Source: Candidatus Zixiibacteriota bacterium (GTDB lineage: Bacteria; Zixibacteria; MSB-5A5; GN15; PGXB01). From it: a stretch of 5,553 nt of DNA. Of the stretch, positions 1-5,553 are shown piece after piece; position 1 is the first letter of the stretch, and every line of letters starts with the position of its first letter. The notes under the pieces are model-generated. The model was not told where the DNA came from and made no database searches. It saw nothing but the letters and a program-made list of their open reading frames with translations. The position numbers were made by a program, and so were the translations under genes. The stretch covers positions 1-5,553 of the forward strand of contig QNAH01000198.1 in assembly GCA_003641425.1 (NCBI GenBank), read 5' to 3'.

Positions 1-173
1 AGACAACGGTTTATAATGAAAGCAGTGGGATCATCGTGACGCTGGGTGTATCCGACCTGGTTGTGGTAAAAACCGATGATATTGTTCTGGTGGCCCATAA
101 AACCAAAGTCAATGAAGTTAAACAGGTGATCAAGGATCTGGCCGAAGATGATGAACTTAAAAAATATTTATAG
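1..173 (+). CDS. manC: Mannose-1-phosphate guanylyltransferase, C-terminal fragment (5' end outside window)
   Basis: This is the last 56 codons of a gene that enters from the left edge; the reading phase starts at base 3 and ends at TAG 171-173. The fragment reads through GIIVTLGVSDLVVVKTDDIV and VLVAHKTKVNEVKQVIKDL. That is the usual C-terminal end of short (about 350 aa) ManC/RfbM-type nucleotidyltransferases, where a 'GVSDLVVV.T.D..LV' strand pair precedes a final helix. The enzyme would make GDP-mannose from mannose-1-phosphate and GTP in the cytoplasm, feeding surface polysaccharide or glycan synthesis. The catalytic N-terminal half (GxGTRL-type loop) is outside the window, so activity cannot be judged. 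A glucose-1-phosphate or other sugar-phosphate nucleotidyltransferase is less likely but possible from so short a piece. The next gene starts inside its last 26 bases. Confidence 0.75.
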   Translation, partial: TTVYNESSGIIVTLGVSDLVVVKTDDIVLVAHKTKVNEVKQVIKDLAEDDELKKYL

Positions 174-789
174 ATTTGCAACTGTTGCAATCATTATTTC
201 CCTCGCGCAATTTCTCATGACCGGCGGCTGTCGCGGGACATTTGAGAGACCGGATGAAAGCCGTCCGGAAGAAAAGCGTGATACCGGCGATTCATCATTC
301 GACCCAATGGGTCTACCCTCGGATTCTGACATAATCCCCGAAAAGTATCCGTTACTGACCATGGCGGATACAGCCGCAAATGCGAAAGATACATTGAACG
401 ATGTATCGAGTAAGACGGTCGATTCATTGCTGGAATATTATGAAACATATCGTATTCAGCTATATTCATCGAACACATACGGACCTGCCTCCAGGGAAAT
501 GGGCATAGCCCGTGAGGTCTTCGATCAGGCCGTGCATCTTGATTACGAGGTGCCTTACTATAAGGTCCGGGTCGGCGATTTTGCCGACCGTAAGGAAGCC
601 GAGGAGTATTTGCCGGCCGCGATCGAAGCCGGTTACAGTAACGCCTGGATTGTCAAAGTAACCATAAATGTACAGGAAGTCGAGGAGTCATATGATGAAG
701 ATATTCCGCCATTGATTGATTCGCTGGAGGTATATCCGGATAATAGGGAGTCAGAAGATGAACAGTCTCAATATCCAGAAGATCAGTAA
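148..789 (+). CDS. SPOR-domain envelope protein, probable lipoprotein
   Basis: The protein has 213 aa. Residues 1-27 form a signal peptide: a basic N-terminus (K5, R9), a hydrophobic core of about residues 11-24, then MTGGC with Cys28 as the probable lipidated residue. The lipobox is weak, because position -3 is Thr rather than Leu. Residues 29-100 are a polar, Asp/Glu/Ser/Pro-rich spacer. Residues about 101-172 match the SPOR fold: an opening YRIQLYSS strand, a central YYKVRVGDFADRKEAEEYL and a closing YSNAWIVKV. SPOR domains bind peptidoglycan stripped of stem peptides, often at division sites, so the protein probably acts in the periplasm. The last 40 or so residues are strongly acidic. 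The start is at the tandem ATG ATG (148 or 151), inside the end of manC; an AAGGA at 132-136 lies 11 nt upstream of the first ATG. No later in-frame start would keep the signal peptide. The specific role is unknown. Confidence 0.82.
   Translation: MMNLKNIYRFATVAIIISLAQFLMTGGCRGTFERPDESRPEEKRDTGDSSFDPMGLPSDSDIIPEKYPLLTMADTAANAKDTLNDVSSKTVDSLLEYYETYRIQLYSSNTYGPASREMGIAREVFDQAVHLDYEVPYYKVRVGDFADRKEAEEYLPAAIEAGYSNAWIVKVTINVQEVEESYDEDIPPLIDSLEVYPDNRESEDEQSQYPEDQ
745..750 (+). promoter_or_regulatory. Ribosome binding site deciding the TsaC/Sua5 start
   Basis: AGGGAG lies 7 nt upstream of ATG 758, within the coding sequence of the SPOR protein. It supports ATG 758 over the in-frame upstream TTG at 716, which would add 14 residues (MIRWRYIRIIGSQK) unlike the N-termini of this family. 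Confidence 0.6.
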
Positions 790-1393
790 ATTCCGGCCTG
801 ATAACAGCATAATTAAACAGGCGGCCGGGATATTAAACGACGGTGGACTGATTGTGGCGCCGACTGAGACCAGATATGGACTGCTTGGCAGAATTGACGA
901 CATCACGGTGCTCAAGAAATTGTATGCCTTGAAAAAAAGAAAATTCAATCTCCCCAGTGCGATTTTCGTCCGTGACTATAACGAAATGTTCGAATTCGGC
1001 TGTGAGAGTAAACTGGCATGCATACTGGCCGAAAAGTTTCTGCCCGGACCGTTGACGATCGTCCTGAGCGACAAATCAGGGCTTCCGGAGCCGATTGTGA
1101 CGGAAGGTAAAATAGGGATTCGATATTCATCATCTCCCGTCATAGCCAAACTGCTGAAAAGGGTGACTTTCAATATAACGGCCACCAGTGCCAATATATC
1201 CGGCGGCGGTAATCTGGGGAATATCGAGGAGATTGCTGCGGTATTTGGAACCCGGATCGATCTTTATCTCGATGGCGGACGCCTGGATGCTCTTCCCTCG
1301 ACGGTGGTTGACTGTTCCTGCGATAAATATAAAGTGTTGCGAACCGGGGCATTTACAAGAGAAGAAATCAGGAAGAAAATCGTAAAATTGTGA
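758..1393 (+). CDS. L-threonylcarbamoyladenylate synthase (TsaC/Sua5/YrdC family)
   Basis: The 211-aa protein is a single YrdC domain, lacking the C-terminal extension of long Sua5 proteins. The family makes threonylcarbamoyl-AMP from threonine, bicarbonate and ATP, the first step of t6A37 modification of ANN-decoding tRNAs in the cytoplasm. Visible family marks: APTETRYGL (34-42), the KxR pair K59/R61, LPGPLTIVL (95-103), IGIRYSSSP (119-127), the SxN motif in TATSANISG (141-149), STVVDCS (181-187) and VLRTGAF (193-199). Two places depart from consensus. The usual PTETVYGLG is PTETRYGLLG here. The stretch after KxR, normally like KxRPxxKPL, is KKRKFNLPS, so the usual Pro and the downstream Lys are replaced. 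The SxN and KxR residues are intact, so activity is likely, but a paralogous YrdC-domain role cannot be excluded. The gene overlaps the SPOR gene by 32 nt and is followed by a phosphatase, an order like ywlC/ywlE in Firmicutes. Confidence 0.85.
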   Translation: MNSLNIQKISKFRPDNSIIKQAAGILNDGGLIVAPTETRYGLLGRIDDITVLKKLYALKKRKFNLPSAIFVRDYNEMFEFGCESKLACILAEKFLPGPLTIVLSDKSGLPEPIVTEGKIGIRYSSSPVIAKLLKRVTFNITATSANISGGGNLGNIEEIAAVFGTRIDLYLDGGRLDALPSTVVDCSCDKYKVLRTGAFTREEIRKKIVKL

Positions 1394-1402
1394 TGTCCGA
1401 TT

Positions 1403-1888
1403 ATGTATAAAATCATGTTTGTCTGCACCGGTAATACCTGCCGTTCACCGATGGCCGAAGGCGGGCTGAGGAAATTACTTGAAAACAAAGGGCTGAAAAA
1501 TTTCGATATCTATTCAACCGGAACGGCGGCGGCGGACGGATTCCCGGCCACGACCTATGCAATCGAAGCGGCCAAACTATGGGATGCTGATATATCCGGC
1601 CACCAATCTTCACCCCTGACAATTCAGGCGATTCGCAATGCCGACATGATTTTGTGCATGACGACGCATCATTGCCAGGACGTATTGTCTATCGACTCAA
1701 GTGCGAAGGATAAGACTTACTTATTAACAAACTACCCCGATCCGGGTTGTAATGGTGATGATATCGCCGATCCTATCGGGGGCTCGCTCGACATGTATAA
1801 TCAGACCTTTCTTGAGATTGGAGAGGAACTGGGCCGTATCCTGCCGCATATAATTGAGGTGGCCAAGATGAAAGGGGAAGTCTCCTGA
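1403..1888 (+). CDS. Low-molecular-weight phosphatase, YwlE-like (possible protein-arginine phosphatase)
   Basis: The protein has 161 aa, normal for the LMW-PTP family. The P-loop is VCTGNTCRSPMAE (7-19), giving the CX5R(S/T) signature with nucleophile Cys8, Arg14 and Ser15. The general acid is probably Asp123 in DIADPIGGSLDMY (120-132). Two features lean towards the YwlE/arginine-phosphatase branch rather than classical tyrosine phosphatases. One is Thr12 in the loop: YwlE has CTGNTCRS, whereas most LMW-PTPs have CLGNICRS, and that Thr is known in Bacillus/Geobacillus YwlE to select phosphoarginine. The other is a DxxDPxGGS.xxY acid loop. Classical family members often carry tyrosines next to the acid. 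The start at ATG 1403 has no clear Shine-Dalgarno and lies 9 nt after the previous stop, so translation may depend on reinitiation. No McsB-type arginine kinase is in the window, so the substrate remains an inference. Confidence 0.85.
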   Translation: MYKIMFVCTGNTCRSPMAEGGLRKLLENKGLKNFDIYSTGTAAADGFPATTYAIEAAKLWDADISGHQSSPLTIQAIRNADMILCMTTHHCQDVLSIDSSAKDKTYLLTNYPDPGCNGDDIADPIGGSLDMYNQTFLEIGEELGRILPHIIEVAKMKGEVS

Positions 1889-1892
1889 GTCG

Positions 1893-2714
1893 ATGATTAA
1901 GAAATTTATGATATCTGTATTTGTTCTGGCTATTGTGTTCGGAGGTATTTATTTCACGCGTGTGATTCCGGGATTGGCATCGGCACAGACTGGAACGACT
2001 AATCAGGAAGAGATGGAAGATCCCTTCCGTTATGTGGAAAACATTGCTTTCGGTATCGGGGAAAGATTCGATTTCGATATCGGCTACGGTTTTATCAACG
2101 CAGGATATGCCACAATGGAGGTCAGGGAATTAATCGAATATGACGGTCGTCCCTGTTACCAAATTGTCTCTACCGCCAACTCCAATAAGTTTTTTTCTTC
2201 ATTTTATCGGGTCGAGGATCGTGCGGAATCCATTGTCGACGCAATCGGGATATTCAGCTGGTATTTCGAAAAGAATCTGAAAGAGGGAAATTATAGAGCC
2301 AATCGATCATACACCATTGACCAGAAAAATCATTATGCCGTTTATAAGGAAGATACTCTTGAAGTCGCGCCTTTTGTCCAGGATGCCCTGTCGGTCCTGT
2401 ATTATGTCAGAACGCAGGATCTGGATGTAGGCAAATCGATCTTTATAGACAATTTTACCGATGGCAAAAATTATCCGCTGGAGGTCAAGGTCAGGCAAAA
2501 GGAGACGGTCAAGGTCAAAGCCGGCACATTCGATTGTATTGTAGTCGAGCCCATCATGATGGCATCGGGTGTATTCAGGCATGAAGGCCGCCTGAAAGTC
2601 TGGCTTACCGACGATCGATTGAAAATGCCGGTTTTGATGAAATCAAAGGTATTGGTCGGTTCGATTTCGGCGGAGTTGACTGACTATCAGCTTGGTGAAA
2701 TAGTGGAATTCTGA
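1893..2714 (+). CDS. Secreted DUF3108-like envelope protein
   Basis: The protein has 273 aa. The N-terminus has Lys3/Lys4, a hydrophobic core at about 5-21 and an Ala-Ser-Ala site, so signal peptidase I probably cuts after Ala31 (LASA|QT). The mature part, about 55-267, has the alternating beta-strand pattern and landmarks I associate with DUF3108: an opening GERFDFDIGYGFINAGYATM, a YQIVSTANSNKFFSSFYRVED segment, a central DALSVLYYVRTQDLDVGKS, a KVKAGTFDCIVVEP strand and a closing GRLKVWLTDDRLKMPVLMKSK. DUF3108 proteins are mostly exported beta-rich proteins of unknown function in Gram-negative-type bacteria; some are suspected to handle lipids or lipid-anchored material, but I cannot show that here. 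There are two cysteines in the mature protein, at 88 and 215. The gene starts 4 nt after the phosphatase stop. The best purine run, AAGGGG at 1872-1877, is rather far (15 nt) from the start. Confidence 0.75.
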   Translation: MIKKFMISVFVLAIVFGGIYFTRVIPGLASAQTGTTNQEEMEDPFRYVENIAFGIGERFDFDIGYGFINAGYATMEVRELIEYDGRPCYQIVSTANSNKFFSSFYRVEDRAESIVDAIGIFSWYFEKNLKEGNYRANRSYTIDQKNHYAVYKEDTLEVAPFVQDALSVLYYVRTQDLDVGKSIFIDNFTDGKNYPLEVKVRQKETVKVKAGTFDCIVVEPIMMASGVFRHEGRLKVWLTDDRLKMPVLMKSKVLVGSISAELTDYQLGEIVEF

Positions 2715-2720
2715 TAAAGC

Positions 2721-3695
2721 ATGAGTAAATTCAAACAAGCCGATCTCAATAAGGTGAAGACCGTATCGCTCAGACGAAGAAAGAGCAAGGCCGCAATAAC
2801 ATCATTCGGCAGACCGACATCGCTGATCGGAGCGGATTCTTTCTTCGAGAATCTTCCAGAAAATCTCAAGGCGGCGGATCTGAAGGCATTTATAAAACAT
2901 GTGGTGAGGGCGCGCAAGAAAAACCGTCCTTTTCATGTTCTCATGGGCGCCCATGTGATTAAAGTCGGCCTCTCCCCGATCATCATCGACTTAATGGAAA
3001 AAAGTATAATTACCGGCATTTCAATGAATTCGGCCGGTTTGATACATGATCTCGAAGTGTCCTTTATCGGCCGTACATCGGAAGATGTGCAGGCCGGTCT
3101 CGCTGACGGATCGTTCGGCATGGCAAACGACACCGGCGAATATTTCAATGGCGTAGTTGATCTGGCTGAAAGTCGCAAAATCGGGTTGGGCGAAGCGGCC
3201 GGAAGATATATAAATTCTTCAAATGTACTTTACAAAGATTATTCTTTGTTTGCGGCCGCAAATCGACTGGGCCTTCCCGCCACCGTTCACCTGGTTGTCG
3301 GAGCGGATATAGTGCATCAGCAACCGGGTTTTAAAGCCGGTCCGGCGGCGGAGGCATCTTACTGCGATTTTAAAATCCTGGCCTCGATTCTCGGACCGGC
3401 CGATAAGGGCGGTGTCGTGGCCAATATCGGTTCGGCAGTGGTTTTGCCGGAGGTATTTCTCAAAGCGCTGACTGTTTCACGAAATCTGCACAAAGGCAGG
3501 CGAAATATCACCACGGCCAATTTCGATATGATATCTCATTATCGGCCGATGATGAATGTTGTCAGCCGCCCGACCGCCAACGGCGGCCACGGTTATAATT
3601 TTATAGGTCATCACGAAATCATGATCCCCCTGCTGGCCTGGGGCCTTAAATCATATATGGGTAAAAACATAAAAGACTATGGAGTAAAGAAATGA
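2721..3695 (+). CDS. Conserved protein of unknown function, possible deoxyhypusine-synthase-like Rossmann fold
   Basis: The 324-aa cytoplasmic protein has no signal peptide or membrane segment. I recognise it only as a conserved bacterial hypothetical. After a basic N-terminus (10-25) it has FHVLMGAHVIKVGLSP (71-86), a GISMNSAGLIHDLEVSFIG stretch (99-117), TSEDVQAGLADGSFGMANDTG (119-139), HLVVGADIVHQQPGF (190-204), then GGVVANIGSAVVLPEVFLKA (230-249) and a His-rich tail with GGHGYNFIGHHEIMIPLLAW (288-307). The 'GA..IHD.E...G' passage and the Gly-rich 'N.GSAV.LPE' turn resemble the NAD-binding parts of deoxyhypusine synthase-like proteins. I cannot align the catalytic lysine of true DHS, so enzyme identity is not claimed. 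Conserved Asp/His positions (H109, D110, H190, D196, H199, H289, H297, H298) could form a metal or substrate site. It starts 6 nt after the DUF3108 stop and overlaps the next start by ATGA, so it is co-translated with the folate enzyme. Confidence 0.85.
   Translation: MSKFKQADLNKVKTVSLRRRKSKAAITSFGRPTSLIGADSFFENLPENLKAADLKAFIKHVVRARKKNRPFHVLMGAHVIKVGLSPIIIDLMEKSIITGISMNSAGLIHDLEVSFIGRTSEDVQAGLADGSFGMANDTGEYFNGVVDLAESRKIGLGEAAGRYINSSNVLYKDYSLFAAANRLGLPATVHLVVGADIVHQQPGFKAGPAAEASYCDFKILASILGPADKGGVVANIGSAVVLPEVFLKALTVSRNLHKGRRNITTANFDMISHYRPMMNVVSRPTANGGHGYNFIGHHEIMIPLLAWGLKSYMGKNIKDYGVKK
3681..3684 (+). promoter_or_regulatory. Ribosome binding site of the formimidoyltransferase gene, inside the upstream gene
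   Basis: GGAG lies 7 nt upstream of ATG 3692, within the last codons of the preceding gene. With the ATGA overlap (3692-3695) it fits translational coupling in which ribosomes ending the unknown gene restart on the folate enzyme. Confidence 0.6.
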
Positions 3696-5218
3696 TAAGA
3701 CTAGTGGAATGCGTCCCCAACTTTTCGGAAGGACGCAGGAAAGAAGTCCTCGATCAAATCATAAACGAAATCACATCCGTCGAATCGGTCGTCCTGCTGG
3801 ATCGTGAAATGGATTTCGATCATAACCGGGCAGTCGTTACATTTGTTTGTCCCCCCGAAGCGGCAGTCGAGGCCTGTTTCCGCGGCATTAAAAAAGCTTC
3901 CGAAGTACTCGATATGACCACGCACAAAGGCGAGCATCCTCGCATGGGCGCCACCGATGTATGTCCCTTTATTCCCATTTCTGATTTTACGGAAGCCGAG
4001 GCCAAAGAACTGGCACATCAGCTGGGTAAGCGGGTCGGCGAAGAATTACAGATACCGGTATATCTTTATGAATCGGCGGCCACAACACCCGAGCGGCAAA
4101 ACCTGGCAGTGGTCCGTAAAGGCGAATATGAAGGGATCCGCGATTCGATCGAGACCGATCCCAGCCGTAAGCCGGACTATGGGCCGTCCAAAATGAATCT
4201 TAAGGCGGGCGCGACTGCAATCGGGGTCCGGTTCCCGCTGGTAGCCTATAATGTCTATTTGAACACCAATCGTGTTTCAATCGCCAAAAAGATTGCCAAT
4301 GCCGTCCGCGATGCGCGCGGCGGTTATCGTTTTGTAAAGGCCATGGGATTTTCCATAAAGGAACGCAATTTGACCCAGGTTTCGATGAATCTTGTCCGCT
4401 ATACCAAGACCCCGATATTCAGGGTATTCGAAACCATAAAATCCGAAGCGGCCCGCTACGGCGTCAGTGTGCTGTCTTCGGAAATTATCGGACTTATCCC
4501 CCAGCAGGCCCTGCTCGATGTGGCTGATTTCTATTTGCAGTTAGAAAATTTCAGTTCGGCCCAGGTGCTCGAGGAAAAATTAAGACAGATGGGTGGAACA
4601 TCGCAGGCAAGTACATCTGATTTCTATAACGAAGTCGCCGCCAAGACGGCCACTCCGGGCGGCGGTTCGGTGGCGGCGGCGGCAGGCACCATGGGCGCGG
4701 CTCTGGCTTCAATGGTCTGCCGATTGACAATAGGCAAGAAAAAATACAAAGACGTCGCCGATGAACTTAATGAGGTGCTTGACAAATCAGAAAAAATTCG
4801 TGAACAAATGAAGGAGATGATCGTCAAGGATGGTGAGGCATTCGAACTGGTCATGTCTGCCCGCAAAATGCCAAAGGATACCGATGATGAAATCGCCAAA
4901 CGTAATGAGGCGATATTCGAGGCGACCAAAGGCGCCGCCCGAACACCGCTCGAGACCGCCGGTTTGGCTTTGAAAGTGATGGAACTGGCCAGAGTAGTGG
5001 CGGAAAAAGGCAATGTCAATTCGGTGTCCGATGCCGGAGTGGCCGCTTTGATGGCCAAAGCCGCTATTGAAGGCGCCATTTATAATGTTAAGATCAACAT
5101 CGGCGGATTCGAAGATAAGGACTTCGTGGATGAGATGACAAAAAAAGTTGGTGAAATAAAAACCGCCAGCGATAAACTGGCCGATGAGATCAGAAATATT
5201 GTAGAAGGCAAAATATAA
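3692..5218 (+). CDS. Bifunctional glutamate formimidoyltransferase / formimidoyltetrahydrofolate cyclodeaminase
   Basis: The 508-aa fusion matches the vertebrate FTCD layout (about 540 aa). Residues 1-180 are the N-terminal and about 181-295 the C-terminal subdomain of the formimidoyltransferase (EC 2.1.2.5), which moves the formimino group of N-formimino-L-glutamate to tetrahydrofolate. Marks are VECVPNFSEGR (5-15), DHNRAVVTF (43-51) and KGEHPRMGATDVCPF (79-93); His82 sits in the same motif and at the same number as the catalytic base of the mammalian enzyme. A linker at about 286-308 leads to the cyclodeaminase domain (309-508; EC 4.3.1.4), which releases ammonia to give 5,10-methenyl-THF. 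Its marks are FYNEVAAKTATPGGGSVAA (311-329), the helical core, and NVNSVSDAGVAALMAK (441-456). Both halves look intact. The pathway is usually the end of histidine degradation via formiminoglutamate, but no hut genes are in view. Start ATG 3692 overlaps the upstream stop and has GGAG 7 nt before it. Confidence 0.95.
   Translation: MIRLVECVPNFSEGRRKEVLDQIINEITSVESVVLLDREMDFDHNRAVVTFVCPPEAAVEACFRGIKKASEVLDMTTHKGEHPRMGATDVCPFIPISDFTEAEAKELAHQLGKRVGEELQIPVYLYESAATTPERQNLAVVRKGEYEGIRDSIETDPSRKPDYGPSKMNLKAGATAIGVRFPLVAYNVYLNTNRVSIAKKIANAVRDARGGYRFVKAMGFSIKERNLTQVSMNLVRYTKTPIFRVFETIKSEAARYGVSVLSSEIIGLIPQQALLDVADFYLQLENFSSAQVLEEKLRQMGGTSQASTSDFYNEVAAKTATPGGGSVAAAAGTMGAALASMVCRLTIGKKKYKDVADELNEVLDKSEKIREQMKEMIVKDGEAFELVMSARKMPKDTDDEIAKRNEAIFEATKGAARTPLETAGLALKVMELARVVAEKGNVNSVSDAGVAALMAKAAIEGAIYNVKINIGGFEDKDFVDEMTKKVGEIKTASDKLADEIRNIVEGKI
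5203..5208 (+). promoter_or_regulatory. Ribosome binding site of the PHP-domain gene
   Basis: AGAAGG lies 10 nt upstream of ATG 5219, inside the last codons of the cyclodeaminase domain. It supports the start immediately following the TAA at 5216-5218. Confidence 0.45.
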
Positions 5219-5553
5219 ATGGATCGGCGAATCGATCTGCACATTCACTCAACTTTTTCAGACGGCAACAAGACGCCGGCTGAAATTCTGGAGCTGGCAC
5301 GGGAGAAAAATCTAATTGCCTTTTCGATCACCGATCATGATAATATCGGTGCTTATTCCGAGGTAAAAAAACTCCGCCGGAAGGATGATCCCGAGATTAT
5401 CATTGGAGTCGAATTATCGACCGGTCGGGGCGGTGAAGATTTGCACATTCTCGGTTATTTTATGGATCCCGATTCCGAGATTTTCCTGACCCGGCTGAAG
5501 GGTTTCCGAAAAATACGGAACAGCCGAGGCGCCCGGATGTTAAAAGAGTTAAA
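5219..5553 (+). CDS. PHP-domain metal-dependent phosphoesterase, N-terminal fragment (3' end outside window)
   Basis: An open frame of 111 codons starts directly after the previous stop and runs off the right edge without a stop. It begins MDRRIDLHIHSTFSDGNKTP, the classic first PHP motif (His8, His10, Asp15). It continues with FSITDHDNI (35-43; Asp39, His40), IIIGVELST (60-68; Glu65) and DLHILGYFMD (74-83; His76). These residues bind the two or three metal ions of PHP phosphoesterases. The HxHSxxSDG / ITDHD / GVE / HILGY spacing is that of the TrpH/YciV group (now RNase AM, a 5'-3' exoribonuclease that also acts on 3',5'-nucleotide bisphosphates) rather than of histidinol phosphatase or the PolC/DnaE PHP domain. 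The end of the PHP domain and any inserted domain are not visible, so the substrate is an inference. Confidence 0.88.
   Translation, partial: MDRRIDLHIHSTFSDGNKTPAEILELAREKNLIAFSITDHDNIGAYSEVKKLRRKDDPEIIIGVELSTGRGGEDLHILGYFMDPDSEIFLTRLKGFRKIRNSRGARMLKEL

Noticed and set aside
570..589. Perfect 7-bp inverted repeat (GGTCGGC / GCCGACC, 6-nt loop GATTTT) that might be a terminator
   Set aside because: It is inside the SPOR domain coding sequence at the conserved VGDF region, has no T-run after it, and a terminator there would cut the operon; it is probably a by-product of coding.
716..757. Upstream TTG start for the TsaC/Sua5 gene
   Set aside because: It adds a Trp/Arg/Ile-rich stretch not expected in the family, and AGGGAG is well placed for ATG 758.
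2483..2519. Near-repeat of GGTCAAGGTCA-type sequence
   Set aside because: Two copies only, coding for similar VKV strands in the DUF3108 protein; not a repeat array or operator.
4660..4690. GC-rich GGCGG run
   Set aside because: It encodes the conserved PGGGSVAAAAG loop of the cyclodeaminase and needs no other explanation.
4624..5248. Long open frames on the minus strand opposite the cyclodeaminase domain (about 150 codons each)
   Set aside because: They lie wholly opposite a well-supported gene with intact motifs, show low-complexity Ser/Ala or His/Phe composition, and match no recognisable family; they follow from the codon use of the sense strand.

Overview
The window is a single, tightly packed, plus-strand gene block from a bacterial chromosome. 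It holds eight protein-coding genes. The first is cut by the left edge and the last by the right edge. No gene-free stretch exceeds about 10 bases, and consecutive genes overlap by up to 32 nt or are separated by 0-9 nt. I see no promoter, terminator, RNA gene, repeat array, CRISPR or mobile element. The block therefore reads as the interior of one operon whose promoter and terminator lie outside the window.

Order: (1) C-terminal end of a ManC-type mannose-1-phosphate guanylyltransferase (to 173); (2) an exported, probably lipid-anchored protein with a SPOR peptidoglycan-binding domain (148-789); (3) a TsaC/Sua5/YrdC threonylcarbamoyl-AMP synthase (758-1393); (4) a low-molecular-weight phosphatase with the YwlE-type CTGNTCRS loop, so possibly a protein-arginine phosphatase (1403-1888); (5) a secreted DUF3108-like envelope protein (1893-2714); (6) a conserved protein of unknown function with a possible deoxyhypusine-synthase-like fold (2721-3695); (7) a bifunctional glutamate formimidoyltransferase / formimidoyl-THF cyclodeaminase (3692-5218); (8) the start of a PHP-domain metal-dependent phosphoesterase (5219 to the right edge).

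The organism looks like a free-living Gram-negative-type bacterium. Evidence is the envelope genes (SPOR lipoprotein, DUF3108), a GDP-mannose/polysaccharide gene, and a moderate GC content near 50% by eye. The mix suggests a poorly characterised lineage such as the FCB-group candidate phyla (for example Zixibacteria) or a deltaproteobacteria-like group. This is a guess from gene content, not a placement.

Functionally the block mixes envelope and surface sugar functions (1, 2, 5), tRNA t6A modification and phosphoprotein control (3, 4; a pairing that recalls ywlC/ywlE of Bacillus), and histidine/one-carbon metabolism (7). Gene 6 is translationally coupled to the folate enzyme and is the main unknown. 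I did not find clear evidence for a wholly new multi-gene system. The best leads are the unknown protein coupled to FTCD, the departures from consensus in the TsaC-like active site, and the arginine-phosphatase-like loop.
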